Numbered from the stretch's first letter, positions 1-6,668 are shown. The stretch is DNA of 7,585 nt from JANXXV01 sp040002435 (GCA_040002435.1 JBDUEM010000331.1:1-7585); one strand, 5' to 3'. Notes: generated by a model not told the origin, from the sequence alone. Numbers and translations are program-made.

Positions 1-52
1 ACAGGACATTTCTATTTGGCAGAGATTAGGACATTTCTATTTGGCGTTGACA
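1..52. mobile_element. Putative terminus of an IS21-type insertion sequence (partial)
   Basis: An 18-bp sequence (AGGACATTTCTATTTGGC) occurs twice in direct orientation, at 3-20 and 28-45, with a 25-bp period. It is followed by GTTGACA ending at 52. Read on the minus strand, the element would begin TGTCAACGCC and carry the repeated block twice just inside the tip. IS21-family elements are known for 5'-TG...CA-3' ends and for multiple roughly 20-bp subterminal repeats bound by the transposase, which this layout fits. No transposase (IstA) or helper ATPase (IstB) is visible because the window begins inside the element. The family assignment comes from repeat architecture and recalled end sequences only. 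It could instead be a solo IS end or an unrelated chromosomal repeat. Confidence 0.45.
3..45 (+). repeat. Two 18-bp direct repeats, 25-bp period
   Basis: The copies at 3-20 and 28-45 are identical over 18 bases and separated by a 7-base AT-rich spacer. They are the main support for calling the left edge an IS terminus. In IS21-type elements such repeats serve as transposase binding sites; that role is inferred here. Confidence 0.85.
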
Positions 53-53
53 G

Positions 54-69
54 GCGCTTAAGCGCTTAA
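54..69. repeat. Tandem GCGCTTAA x2 containing a 12-bp palindrome
   Basis: The octamer GCGCTTAA is repeated head-to-tail at 54-61 and 62-69. Positions 54-65 form a perfect palindrome (GCGCTTAAGCGC). It lies directly outside the putative IS end and 10 bp beyond the stop codon of the macrodomain-like gene. Its function is unknown. Candidates are a target-site feature or a protein-binding site. Confidence 0.5.
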
Positions 70-79
70 CAGCCTGACA

Positions 80-1087
80 CTAGACGGATCCTCTTGCAAA
101 TCGATCCAGAAGCGGTCGTAGAAAAGGTTTGGGTGAGCCAAAGCTGACAATGGCAACATCCAGATCGAAATCCCTGTAGAGTCGCAATGTGCGTTCGATT
201 CCAGAGATGATCCAATCGTTTGGGTTACCGAATGCGCCACCGCCCAGCAGTGTCAAAAACAGTCTGTGATTTCCAGTTTCCTGAGCATTCAGAATCGCGG
301 CACAAATCGTTGCCTCGTACGACGATTCCAGTACGAGCCTTGCGAAGCCCTCCCACGCATTCGCCGGGTGATCGCCGTAGGCCACCGGCAAGGCGGAGCA
401 GTAACACTGGGACACTTGATGTCTGCAACCTTGCAGCGTCACTTGGGTATTCCAATGGATGCCGATGCGAAGCAGCTTTCGAAGATCGTCTCGTTCCTTT
501 TCGCTTGAGGCGTCCAGCCGGTTCGAAATCTGGAGCAGGCCGCTTTGCGATGCCACGGCGTAACCGTTTCTCATCGTCCAAAGATCGTCATGAGAGTTCC
601 CCAAGGCCTCGCCGATATCCGCCAGGCAGTCGATTTGATTGCTTGCGGTCTGGCCGGTCTGACCATTCACAGTCGCGAAATAGTTGCGATAGATCGTACC
701 TGCCCCGGCCGCGATGGCGCACGCTGGTCCCTGCGTCCGATCATGCTCGTAAATGCCCACGCCCTGCTCCGGCGTCACGCTGGGAGAGGCCATTTCCAGC
801 AGGTTGAACTGGGAAGCGACCTGAAATACGGAGCTGGCCAGCGACGCATCCGCATGCAGATCCTGAACGTTGGCAACCACCTCGCGTACAGAGATTCTGC
901 CCGGCGCATTGCCAATGGACCGGACACGGTCCCTGAGTTCGGCTAAAGACGGCGTTTCCAGCCGGCCGCAGACCATGGTTCTTCCGTTGGCGCGGGATGT
1001 CAAAATCACACCATCGACGGCGATGTTCTCCCGAACCTGCTGGGGAGATGCCTCGCGAAAGCCCGTCAATGTCTCAAACCAAGCCAT
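80..1087 (-). CDS. Uncharacterised protein with macrodomain-like motifs
   Basis: This 335-residue protein has no signal peptide or membrane segment, so it is probably cytosolic. I do not recognise a named family with certainty. Several blocks resemble ADP-ribose-binding macrodomain/PARG-like folds: a hydrophobic strand running into ASQFNLLEM (residues 91-99), a segment YEHDRTQGPACAIAAGAGT (113-131) followed by YRNYF, a glycine-rich LLGGGAFGNPNDWI (280-292), and a strand DLDVAIVSFG (308-317). In macrodomains the Asn-containing loop and the GGG(A/V)(F/G)-type loop bracket the ADP-ribose. The canonical PARG GGG...QEE signature is absent, so glycohydrolase activity is not implied. A Cys-rich patch, QCYCSALP (227-234), lies between the blocks. 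The ATG at 1087 is preceded by AAAGGA with 5-nt spacing, a good ribosome site. It starts 45 bp after the lptD stop on the same strand, so read-through transcription is possible. The stop at 80 lies 28 bp from the putative IS end, and the ORF appears intact rather than truncated by the insertion. Confidence 0.75.
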   Translation of the reverse strand: MAWFETLTGFREASPQQVRENIAVDGVILTSRANGRTMVCGRLETPSLAELRDRVRSIGNAPGRISVREVVANVQDLHADASLASSVFQVASQFNLLEMASPSVTPEQGVGIYEHDRTQGPACAIAAGAGTIYRNYFATVNGQTGQTASNQIDCLADIGEALGNSHDDLWTMRNGYAVASQSGLLQISNRLDASSEKERDDLRKLLRIGIHWNTQVTLQGCRHQVSQCYCSALPVAYGDHPANAWEGFARLVLESSYEATICAAILNAQETGNHRLFLTLLGGGAFGNPNDWIISGIERTLRLYRDFDLDVAIVSFGSPKPFLRPLLDRFARGSV

Positions 1088-1114
1088 GGGAATCCTTTAC
1101 GAAATCATTATTCC

Positions 1115-1124
1115 CCGCCGGCGG
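1115..1124. repeat. 10-bp GC palindrome between lptD and the downstream gene
   Basis: CCGCCGGCGG is a perfect palindrome in the 45-bp gap after the lptD stop. It has no loop and no following T-tract on either strand, so I do not call it an intrinsic terminator. Confidence 0.3.
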
Positions 1125-1132
1125 CAAACCTC

Positions 1133-3526
1133 TTAGAAAATTCGCTCCTGGCGCTTCAGCGTTCCAAACGAACCGATGTTCGCAATGGCAAACGCCACGC
1201 GAAACTGATCGTCTCCCGTTCTGGCGCCGAAGTTGAAGCGGCGGTACTGGACGCTCAAGCCGCAACAGTCGCTGTTGTAGGTCACCTGCGTAGTAGCGTA
1301 TTGCAAGACCCCGAGACGGTAGTCGTAGATCGCGCTGAAGCCGGTGCTCCATCCGCGCTTGTTGTCCTGGCCTATTCCCACCAGGCCACGAAACTGATTG
1401 GCGCTCGGTGACAGAGCATCCACGCTGCGCACCTGGTTATGCCCCATCGAGAGAAAGTAGTTCGAGATGCGGGCGTCCACACTCACACTGCTGTTGACGA
1501 AATGGCTGCGCAGCGGATCGTAATCGGTGCGCCATTCGATGCCGATGCGCGGATCAGGCATGGCGCGCAGAGACGACACCACCGGCGAGTAGTTGCGGGG
1601 ACCGTCCAGAAATGTGTAGCCGGTGAGCGTGGCAGTACTCAGCAGGACGTTCCGCTGACCCGGAACCACGGCACCTCCGAATGTTGGATCGAAGAAGCGG
1701 CGCTGCGTCACCTGCCAGCTGAGAACCTCCTCGACGCGGCCATCCGCCCGCTTGGCATAAAAACGGTTGGTGATGGAGAAATCGGCCTCGGTCGTGTTCG
1801 ACAACAACTCAGACTCGTCAAACCGGATAATACTTTGAAAATCGTCGATGCCACCCACGTAGTGAAACGACGCCCGGGGCTCAATCACATGCTTCAGCTT
1901 GCTGCCCTTCCAGGCGGCCCCCAACCACGCCGGCGCCTCATACACCCGCGCCAGCGAGGGTGGGATCAAGTCTAGCGAGAAGTCGCGGGAACTCCTCACG
2001 ACGCCGTCTCCGGTCACCTGACGATCTTTGTTGAAGCTCGATCCATAATGCGTTTCGCGAATGGAGAAGGACGGCACCACGTGGAAATCCATCCAATGCA
2101 GCTCCGTTGTGATGCGCGGCTCCACATCGAACCTCTCCACCGATTGCCGCGTCTGATAGTCCGGTTGGTTGCGGCGCAGCAGAGACGCGCCGGAATCGAA
2201 GGAAACCCAAACAGGGAGGATGCGCTTGGATATCTGGTGGTCACGGCTGGCAAACTCGATGGACGGCAGCTTCTGAATCGTGATCTTGTCGTCGCTGGCC
2301 GTGCTGAGGAAATTCACGTTCCGCTGGGCTACCAGATTCAGTGTGTAGGAAGACCAGTGCTTAGAGACCACGCCAATGCTGTGCGATTCCGTATTGATGG
2401 CTTCGAAGAAAGATTCCGTGAACGCCTGCCGGAAGGCGAACGAACTCAGGTAGTTCAAAGAACCCGATGCATGGAAGCCATAGAGCAAGTCCGCCTTTCC
2501 ATCGGCGGTCAGCAGCACTCCTCCCTGCTTCAACCGCGTGCCGTCTCCCAACAACTGTCCGCGGTCGTTCACGCCATAGAGCGTCACGTTGAAGTCGGAA
2601 CGGGCGGTAGGCTTTCCGCGAAAATCTACGTTGTGCGCGACGCCGCGCTCACTGAACAACTGCGCGCGGTAGGTGGCGTCGTAGCTGCGGTTGATGGCCC
2701 AAAAGTAGCCGCCGCCCACCATGAAGCCGCGGCGGGAACTGTTGCCGATGTTCGGGGTCAGCAAGCCGCTGCGGCGAGGCGCTTTTTCGAGCGACTTGTA
2801 AAACATTGGTGCGTAAAAAATCGGGACGCGGCGCACGCGGAATACCGAATTGCGAGCGATGGCTCGCTCGCCGGGGATGATGTCGAAAATCGGACCGCGC
2901 AGGGTCCACCAAGGCGTAGGCAGCTTACAGTCTGTAATCCAACCGTCATGCAGAATGTAACGGTCTGCCAGGCGCTCCGCCCATTTACCCTGGAAGGAAA
3001 ACGGGTTGCTCGTGGTGAGAACGCCCGGACGGGCCTCAATCTTGGCCGGTGAAGAGCCCCGGATGTTGTAGTACTTCCCCGTCTCGTCCACGGTGTTGTA
3101 CTCCACACGGTCGGCTTCCAGAATCTCCCCGCCCACAAAGTGCTGGAAGAAGACGTTACCCCGCGCCTCGGCGTAACCGGTCTCATCGTCATAGTCGATT
3201 TCATCGGCCCGCAGCAGCATGTCCGTGGTTTCTACCTGCGCATGGCCGCGCAAATGATAGATGCTGCCTTCCTTCTCCTGTTTGTCCAGCGCCTTAACCC
3301 GGACCATGCCAGGCAGAGGTGCGTCCGGCCGCGGCGGACGGGGAATCTTAGCCGTTTGTGCCTGAATTTGGAATGGAGAGGAGGCCGTGAGCACCAGGCA
3401 TGCGAAAAAAAGTCCGTGACATTTTTGCCTAAATATGTTACGAAGATTGAGGACCACTTTGCGCGCCAATAGTTTACGAGGCTTCCATCGAGCAACGTAG
3501 CACGATGAAGTAACGGGCCGCAACAT
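1133..3526 (-). CDS. lptD: LPS-assembly protein LptD (OstA/Imp)
   Basis: LptD is the outer-membrane beta-barrel that, with LptE, inserts lipopolysaccharide into the outer leaflet. This ORF is 797 residues, close to the usual size. A hydrophobic signal core (about 38-50) ends near IQAQ/TAK. An OstA/LptA-like beta-jellyroll segment follows (about 88-195; YHLRGHAQVET, LLRADEIDYDDETGYAEARGNV). The barrel begins around residue 210, with the family block VRRVPIFYAPMFY (231-243) and RRSGLLTPNIG (251-261). The chain ends in aromatic Phe (QERIF), as expected for a BAM-recognised barrel. The family's disulfide cysteines are visible as C200 (ITDCKLPTPWW) and the adjacent pair C754-C755 (NSDCCGLSV). The N-terminal partner cysteine (E. 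coli C31) has no counterpart after the signal peptide. The ATG at 3526 leaves an unusually long basic leader (about 36 residues) and a weak Shine-Dalgarno. A TTG at 3469 or GTG at 3457 would give more normal signal peptides, so the start is uncertain. It is transcribed divergently from the RDD gene and probably heads a unit including the downstream macrodomain-like gene. Confidence 0.95.
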   Translation of the reverse strand: MLRPVTSSCYVARWKPRKLLARKVVLNLRNIFRQKCHGLFFACLVLTASSPFQIQAQTAKIPRPPRPDAPLPGMVRVKALDKQEKEGSIYHLRGHAQVETTDMLLRADEIDYDDETGYAEARGNVFFQHFVGGEILEADRVEYNTVDETGKYYNIRGSSPAKIEARPGVLTTSNPFSFQGKWAERLADRYILHDGWITDCKLPTPWWTLRGPIFDIIPGERAIARNSVFRVRRVPIFYAPMFYKSLEKAPRRSGLLTPNIGNSSRRGFMVGGGYFWAINRSYDATYRAQLFSERGVAHNVDFRGKPTARSDFNVTLYGVNDRGQLLGDGTRLKQGGVLLTADGKADLLYGFHASGSLNYLSSFAFRQAFTESFFEAINTESHSIGVVSKHWSSYTLNLVAQRNVNFLSTASDDKITIQKLPSIEFASRDHQISKRILPVWVSFDSGASLLRRNQPDYQTRQSVERFDVEPRITTELHWMDFHVVPSFSIRETHYGSSFNKDRQVTGDGVVRSSRDFSLDLIPPSLARVYEAPAWLGAAWKGSKLKHVIEPRASFHYVGGIDDFQSIIRFDESELLSNTTEADFSITNRFYAKRADGRVEEVLSWQVTQRRFFDPTFGGAVVPGQRNVLLSTATLTGYTFLDGPRNYSPVVSSLRAMPDPRIGIEWRTDYDPLRSHFVNSSVSVDARISNYFLSMGHNQVRSVDALSPSANQFRGLVGIGQDNKRGWSTGFSAIYDYRLGVLQYATTQVTYNSDCCGLSVQYRRFNFGARTGDDQFRVAFAIANIGSFGTLKRQERIF

Positions 3527-3538
3527 TGCCTAAAAAAC

Positions 3539-3544
3539 AAGGAG
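3539..3544 (+). promoter_or_regulatory. Ribosome binding site AAGGAG that decides the RDD gene start
   Basis: AAGGAG lies 8 nt upstream of the ATG at 3553. This favours 3553 over the in-frame TTG at 3526, which would add nine residues and place this site inside the coding region. Confidence 0.8.
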
Positions 3545-3552
3545 CGAGTAGG

Positions 3553-4407
3553 ATGACTTGCCAATACTGCACGGCGAAGAACGATCCTGAAGACTCTCGC
3601 TGCCAGAGGTGTGGACGCCGGATTCATTCCGCCACGGAACGTCCGTCCTATCACCCTGCCGCAGCCAACAATTCTTCGCTCGCACGTTCCCTGTCACTCG
3701 AAACCGACGCGTATCCTGAACTACGCACCAAGCCGGCCTTCGGTCCGCAAATTGTTCCTCCGCAGCCCACTCCGCAACCGCAGGCTCAGGGTGATGCCTA
3801 TCAGGCTTCGTTGTTCGGCCCGCAACTGTTCGACCCCAGCGAATTGGGAAAGCCGGGACGGGAAACTCCGCGCCGCCCGCCTGCTCCCAAGTCAAAGGTG
3901 GACAAGAACGCCCAGCAGAGTCTTGATTTCGTCGGGGCGCTGCCCCTTGGCAACCATGCGCTGAAGACCTCGGTGGAGGCAAGAATTTATTGCGACACCC
4001 CCATGGCGCAGACGCCTCTGCGCGTCGTGGCGGCCCTGGCCGATTTGACCGTGGGACTTGTCGGAGTTGCACTCTATTTAGCTACATTTCGGATGATGGG
4101 CCAGGAGTTGGTGTGGAGCGGTCCAATGCTGTTGAGCTACCTGGCGGCCGCAGTGGTGATTTCGCTTTTCTACCGGGTGCTGTATTGCCTGGGAAACGGT
4201 GACACACCCGGGGCCCGCTGGGCTGGACTGCGGCTGATCGATTTCGATGGACGGCTTCCGACGCGCAAGCAGAGGTTTCAACGTCTCGCCGGCGGATGCG
4301 TTGGCGCGCTCGCGGCCGGGTTAGGCCTGCTATGGGCGCTGTTCGACGAAGAACGGCTCACCTGGCACGACCATATGTCGGCTACGTTCCCAACCGTTCG
4401 CGACTGA
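3553..4407 (+). CDS. Zinc-ribbon and RDD-domain membrane protein
   Basis: The 284-residue protein joins three regions. An N-terminal zinc ribbon has Cys3-x2-Cys6 and Cys17-x2-Cys20. A long low-complexity linker follows (about 25-150), rich in Pro, Gln and Ser and probably disordered. The C-terminal RDD domain (about 153-284) has membrane segments near 156-179, 187-211 and 248-264. The RDD hallmarks are Arg157 and Asp164 in the first helix, a central GNGDTPGARWAGLRLID-FDG block (214-233; family consensus is GqTlGkrllglrvvd.dG), and a terminal TWHDHMSAT block containing Asp273. RDD proteins are inner-membrane proteins of mostly unknown function; some are linked to ion transport. Here the ribbon would face the cytoplasm and could bind a protein or nucleic acid (inference). 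The ATG has a strong AAGGAG. Only 26 bp separate it from the annotated lptD start, so its promoter must overlap the lptD 5' end; a weak TTGAGG-17-TAGTTT candidate lies at 3447-3475. It converges on the SDR gene with a 6-bp gap. Confidence 0.88.
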   Translation: MTCQYCTAKNDPEDSRCQRCGRRIHSATERPSYHPAAANNSSLARSLSLETDAYPELRTKPAFGPQIVPPQPTPQPQAQGDAYQASLFGPQLFDPSELGKPGRETPRRPPAPKSKVDKNAQQSLDFVGALPLGNHALKTSVEARIYCDTPMAQTPLRVVAALADLTVGLVGVALYLATFRMMGQELVWSGPMLLSYLAAAVVISLFYRVLYCLGNGDTPGARWAGLRLIDFDGRLPTRKQRFQRLAGGCVGALAAGLGLLWALFDEERLTWHDHMSATFPTVRD

Positions 4408-4413
4408 CGCCCG

Positions 4414-5178
4414 TCACGGGTGCGAGATGTAGTCCATGCGCCCGCCATCTACTGTCAGAACCTGCCCGGTGATGAAAGCGGACTGTTCCGAGACCAGAAA
4501 CGAAACCGCAGCGGCGATCTCTTCCGGCTTTCCTACACGGCGCACCATGGTCTTCGCGGCGACACCGCTGCAGACCTCTTCAATCTGTTCCGGAGTGCGT
4601 CCATCGAAAGCCATATCCGTCAGGATGAAGCCGGGCGCGATGGCGTTCACCGTGATCCCATGCGGACCCAGGTCCATGGCGAAGCGGCGCGTCAACGTGC
4701 AAACCGCCGCCTTGGTCGCCGCATAAAACGTGGTTCCGGGCATGGAGGTGCCGTGCGCCGCGATGGAAGTCAGATTCACGACCCGTCCGTAACCGGCTGT
4801 CTTCATGCCACCGACAAAAGCGCGCGTCACATGCACTAAGCCATCCACGTTGGTGCCGCGCATCGCATTCATCTGGGAAAAATCGAAGTCGTCCAGGTCA
4901 CCGCGGCTCACCACACCCGCGTTGTTGACCAGGATCTCAGGATCGCCGAGCGTTGCGCGGATCTCCGCAGCCATGCGGGCCACCTGTTCCGGCTCCTGCA
5001 CATCGGCCTGAATCGCAATGCCCCGCCCTCCGGCCGCCTGGATCGCGTCGACGACAGCGTTCGCCTCCGCCGCGCGCGTTCGATAGTTCACACCCACGGC
5101 GAACCCATCCCTGGCAAGACGGAGCGCGATGGCTTTTCCGATCCCCCGCGACGCTCCTGTCACCAATGCTGTCTTCAT
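4414..5178 (-). CDS. Short-chain dehydrogenase/reductase, FabG-like (3-oxoacyl-ACP reductase type)
   Basis: This 254-residue classical SDR is full length and has every catalytic element. The cofactor loop is TGASRGIG (7-14), followed by NNAG (85-88), Asn110, Ser138 (LTSIAAHG), and Tyr152-x3-Lys156 (YAATK). The post-catalytic stretch is IAPGFILTDM (180-189) and the C-terminal block is ITGQVLTVDGG. An Arg just after the second strand (NYRTR) suggests NADP(H) preference. The closest match in style is FabG, which reduces 3-oxoacyl-ACP with NADPH. Many SDRs with this profile act on other ketones, and no fatty-acid genes are nearby, so the substrate is open and I give no symbol. The ATG at 5178 overlaps the clpS stop as ATGA. 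GGAGG is placed 4 nt upstream, inside the end of clpS, indicating translational coupling. It is the last gene of the MBL-clpS-SDR operon. Confidence 0.93.
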   Translation of the reverse strand: MKTALVTGASRGIGKAIALRLARDGFAVGVNYRTRAAEANAVVDAIQAAGGRGIAIQADVQEPEQVARMAAEIRATLGDPEILVNNAGVVSRGDLDDFDFSQMNAMRGTNVDGLVHVTRAFVGGMKTAGYGRVVNLTSIAAHGTSMPGTTFYAATKAAVCTLTRRFAMDLGPHGITVNAIAPGFILTDMAFDGRTPEQIEEVCSGVAAKTMVRRVGKPEEIAAAVSFLVSEQSAFITGQVLTVDGGRMDYISHP

Positions 5179-5513
5179 GAAACCTCCGAGCGGCTGTGCG
5201 ACGGCTCAATGATGGCGCGCATGGACCCTTTCGACTTCGGCATCCGCCAGTCGGGTCCATAGGCATGGATCTGATCGCGGCCAAACTCGGCCTCCAGCAA
5301 ACCGCAGGTGATCACCACCGTGCGGCCGTTGGTATCCACTTCCACCGCGTGACGGAAGGCGTCGGGCGCTGAATGCAGGAATAGCTTCTGCAGCATCTCG
5401 ATCACATAGTCGTATGTGTGTTCATTGTCGTCCAGCAGGACGACGTTGAACAATGGTGTAAGTTCCTCGAGTTTCTCTTTCTCCACCTCAGGAGGAACCG
5501 CCGTTTTCTCCAT
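5175..5513 (-). CDS. clpS: ATP-dependent Clp protease adaptor ClpS
   Basis: The protein has 112 residues from the ATG at 5513; an adjacent in-frame GTG at 5516 would add one residue. ClpS binds the N-domain of ClpA/ClpC-type unfoldases and delivers proteins bearing N-degrons (bulky hydrophobic N-terminal residues) to ClpP. A charged, probably flexible N-terminal tail (1-20) is followed by the ClpS core: FNVVLLDDNEHTYDYVIEML (22-41), AVEVDTNGRTVVITC (56-70) and the conserved end AEFGRDQIHAYG...KGSMRAIIEP (75-104). This is the subtype with HTYDYVIEMLQ and a KGSM C-terminus rather than the E. coli form. Compared with E. coli, the N-degron pocket differs: Asn34 aligns with an Asp and His66 appears replaced by an acidic residue (alignment by eye). 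The gene sits 6 bp after the MBL stop with only a weak AAAGAG ribosome site, and overlaps the SDR start by 4 bp. No clpA or clpC is visible. Confidence 0.93.
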   Translation of the reverse strand: MEKTAVPPEVEKEKLEELTPLFNVVLLDDNEHTYDYVIEMLQKLFLHSAPDAFRHAVEVDTNGRTVVITCGLLEAEFGRDQIHAYGPDWRMPKSKGSMRAIIEPSHSRSEVS

Positions 5514-5519
5514 CACTCT

Positions 5520-6668
5520 TTACGTTCGCTCCAGCGCCGCGAAGATCTCGGCAATATTAGTTCGCAATCCGGACGCCAAAAGTGTGGAACTATCCACGCC
5601 CGGAGTAGGGACGCGATAACGCATGACCGAATCCAGCATAAATTTTCCGTAGCCGTCATCGGCAAGTGATTTCAGTTTATCCGGAGTGATGGTTCCTTGA
5701 ATCTGCGGCAGTGTCTTGTTATTCCTTTTGTCCTTCAAGACCAGATCGGTCAGTTCGGTGATGTAGTTCCCCATTTGATAAAGCCGCTTGCGTGTGTGCT
5801 GTACGGCGGCGTGGCCGCCGATGACGTGCTCAAACGGGAACTCGGCAAATTGCAGCAGAGTCGTCTGCCATTCGGTGGGATAGCCGTCGGCGATGTACGG
5901 CATGAAGCCGTGCAGGGCATCTCCGCTTGCGATTACTTTCTTCTGGGGGCAGTACACCATGACATCTCCGGACGTATGGGCCCGTCCGCGGAAGGCCAGA
6001 TGCAAGTCGTGGGACTTGTCATGAATGATGAGGTCCCGATCGAAGGTCACATTGGGAAGTTCCGGGGTGTAGTTCTTCATCTCCGCCAGGTAAGCGGTGG
6101 AATCCCGAATCAGACGCTGCAGTGCGGCCTTCTCCTGCGGGTCTTTGGCCGCGCCCAACTGCTCTTTATATTCCTGCAAGGACTTCTCCGTCTGGGCCGC
6201 CGACTGCTTTAAACGTTCTGCACCGTTCTCCGATAGAAGCTTTCGCGTCACCTCGGAAGAAACGATATCGGCATGCGGCGCAATCCTGCGGTAGGACGGA
6301 CTGCCCTGCGTGTGATCCCAGTGGAAGTGGCTGTTCACCAGGTAGCGGACCGGCTTCTTGGTAACGTCGCGCCGGATCTGGGACACCAGCGAGATGACGG
6401 CGGAAGGCTTCGAATGAGCATCCACAATCAGCAAGTCGGCATTATTCTCAAAGATGGCCGCGTTGCAATTCAGCAGCGTTTCCGGACGGGCAATCGCGGC
6501 GTAGATTCCATCGGCAACTTTTTCGATGTCGAAGAGCGTGGGCAGACCGTCCACGGCCTGGGCCCGCGCATGGTTGGCCCGGAAGACTGCCTGTTCCAGC
6601 AAGGCAGCGCCTGTCCAACAGGTGCCCAGAGTCCGCTTCAGGAAACCGCGTCGGGATGGATGTGGCAT
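5520..6668 (-). CDS. Tat-exported metallo-beta-lactamase-fold hydrolase
   Basis: The 382-residue protein starts with a twin-arginine signal (SRRGFLK, residues 5-11, then a hydrophobic stretch and a likely AxA-type cleavage near ARA/QA at 34-38). It is therefore predicted to be exported folded to the periplasm. The MBL fold is complete: the HFHWDH motif supplies His114, His116, Asp118 and His119, His231 (HTSGD) completes zinc site 1, and Asp250 (SGD) and His286 (GGH) complete site 2. A strongly charged, helix-prone insertion (about 146-200, rich in Lys/Glu/Gln/Ala) lies between the zinc motifs and is likely a coiled-coil hairpin. Substrates in this superfamily range from beta-lactams to lactones, thioesters and sulfur compounds. 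Nothing here fixes the substrate, and beta-lactamase activity should not be assumed. It is the first gene of the operon, with clpS 6 bp downstream. About 100 bp separates it from the divergent tmRNA gene. The start ATG has only a weak AAAGAT site. Confidence 0.92.
   Translation of the reverse strand: MPHPSRRGFLKRTLGTCWTGAALLEQAVFRANHARAQAVDGLPTLFDIEKVADGIYAAIARPETLLNCNAAIFENNADLLIVDAHSKPSAVISLVSQIRRDVTKKPVRYLVNSHFHWDHTQGSPSYRRIAPHADIVSSEVTRKLLSENGAERLKQSAAQTEKSLQEYKEQLGAAKDPQEKAALQRLIRDSTAYLAEMKNYTPELPNVTFDRDLIIHDKSHDLHLAFRGRAHTSGDVMVYCPQKKVIASGDALHGFMPYIADGYPTEWQTTLLQFAEFPFEHVIGGHAAVQHTRKRLYQMGNYITELTDLVLKDKRNNKTLPQIQGTITPDKLKSLADDGYGKFMLDSVMRYRVPTPGVDSSTLLASGLRTNIAEIFAALERT

Noticed and set aside
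47..75. TTGACA at 47-52 as the -35 of an outward promoter
   Set aside because: No plausible -10 hexamer occurs at 16-18 bp spacing, and transcription would run antisense to the adjacent gene.
220..807. Plus-strand ORF of 195 codons antisense to the macrodomain-like gene
   Set aside because: The composition is dominated by Arg, Ser and Pro with no motifs. The opposite strand has a good ribosome site and fold-like sequence blocks.
2048..3052. Plus-strand ORF of 334 codons antisense to lptD
   Set aside because: It lies wholly within the well-supported lptD gene. The translation is Arg/His/Gln-rich without domains, as expected for an antisense shadow in GC-rich coding DNA.
4408..4422. Hairpin CCCGT-C-ACGGG between the convergent RDD and SDR genes, considered as a bidirectional terminator
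   Set aside because: The stem is short with almost no loop, and neither strand has a T-tract after it.
5520..6668. Calling the MBL-fold protein a beta-lactamase resistance gene
   Set aside because: The zinc motifs define the superfamily only. The helical insertion and operon context do not match known class B beta-lactamases.
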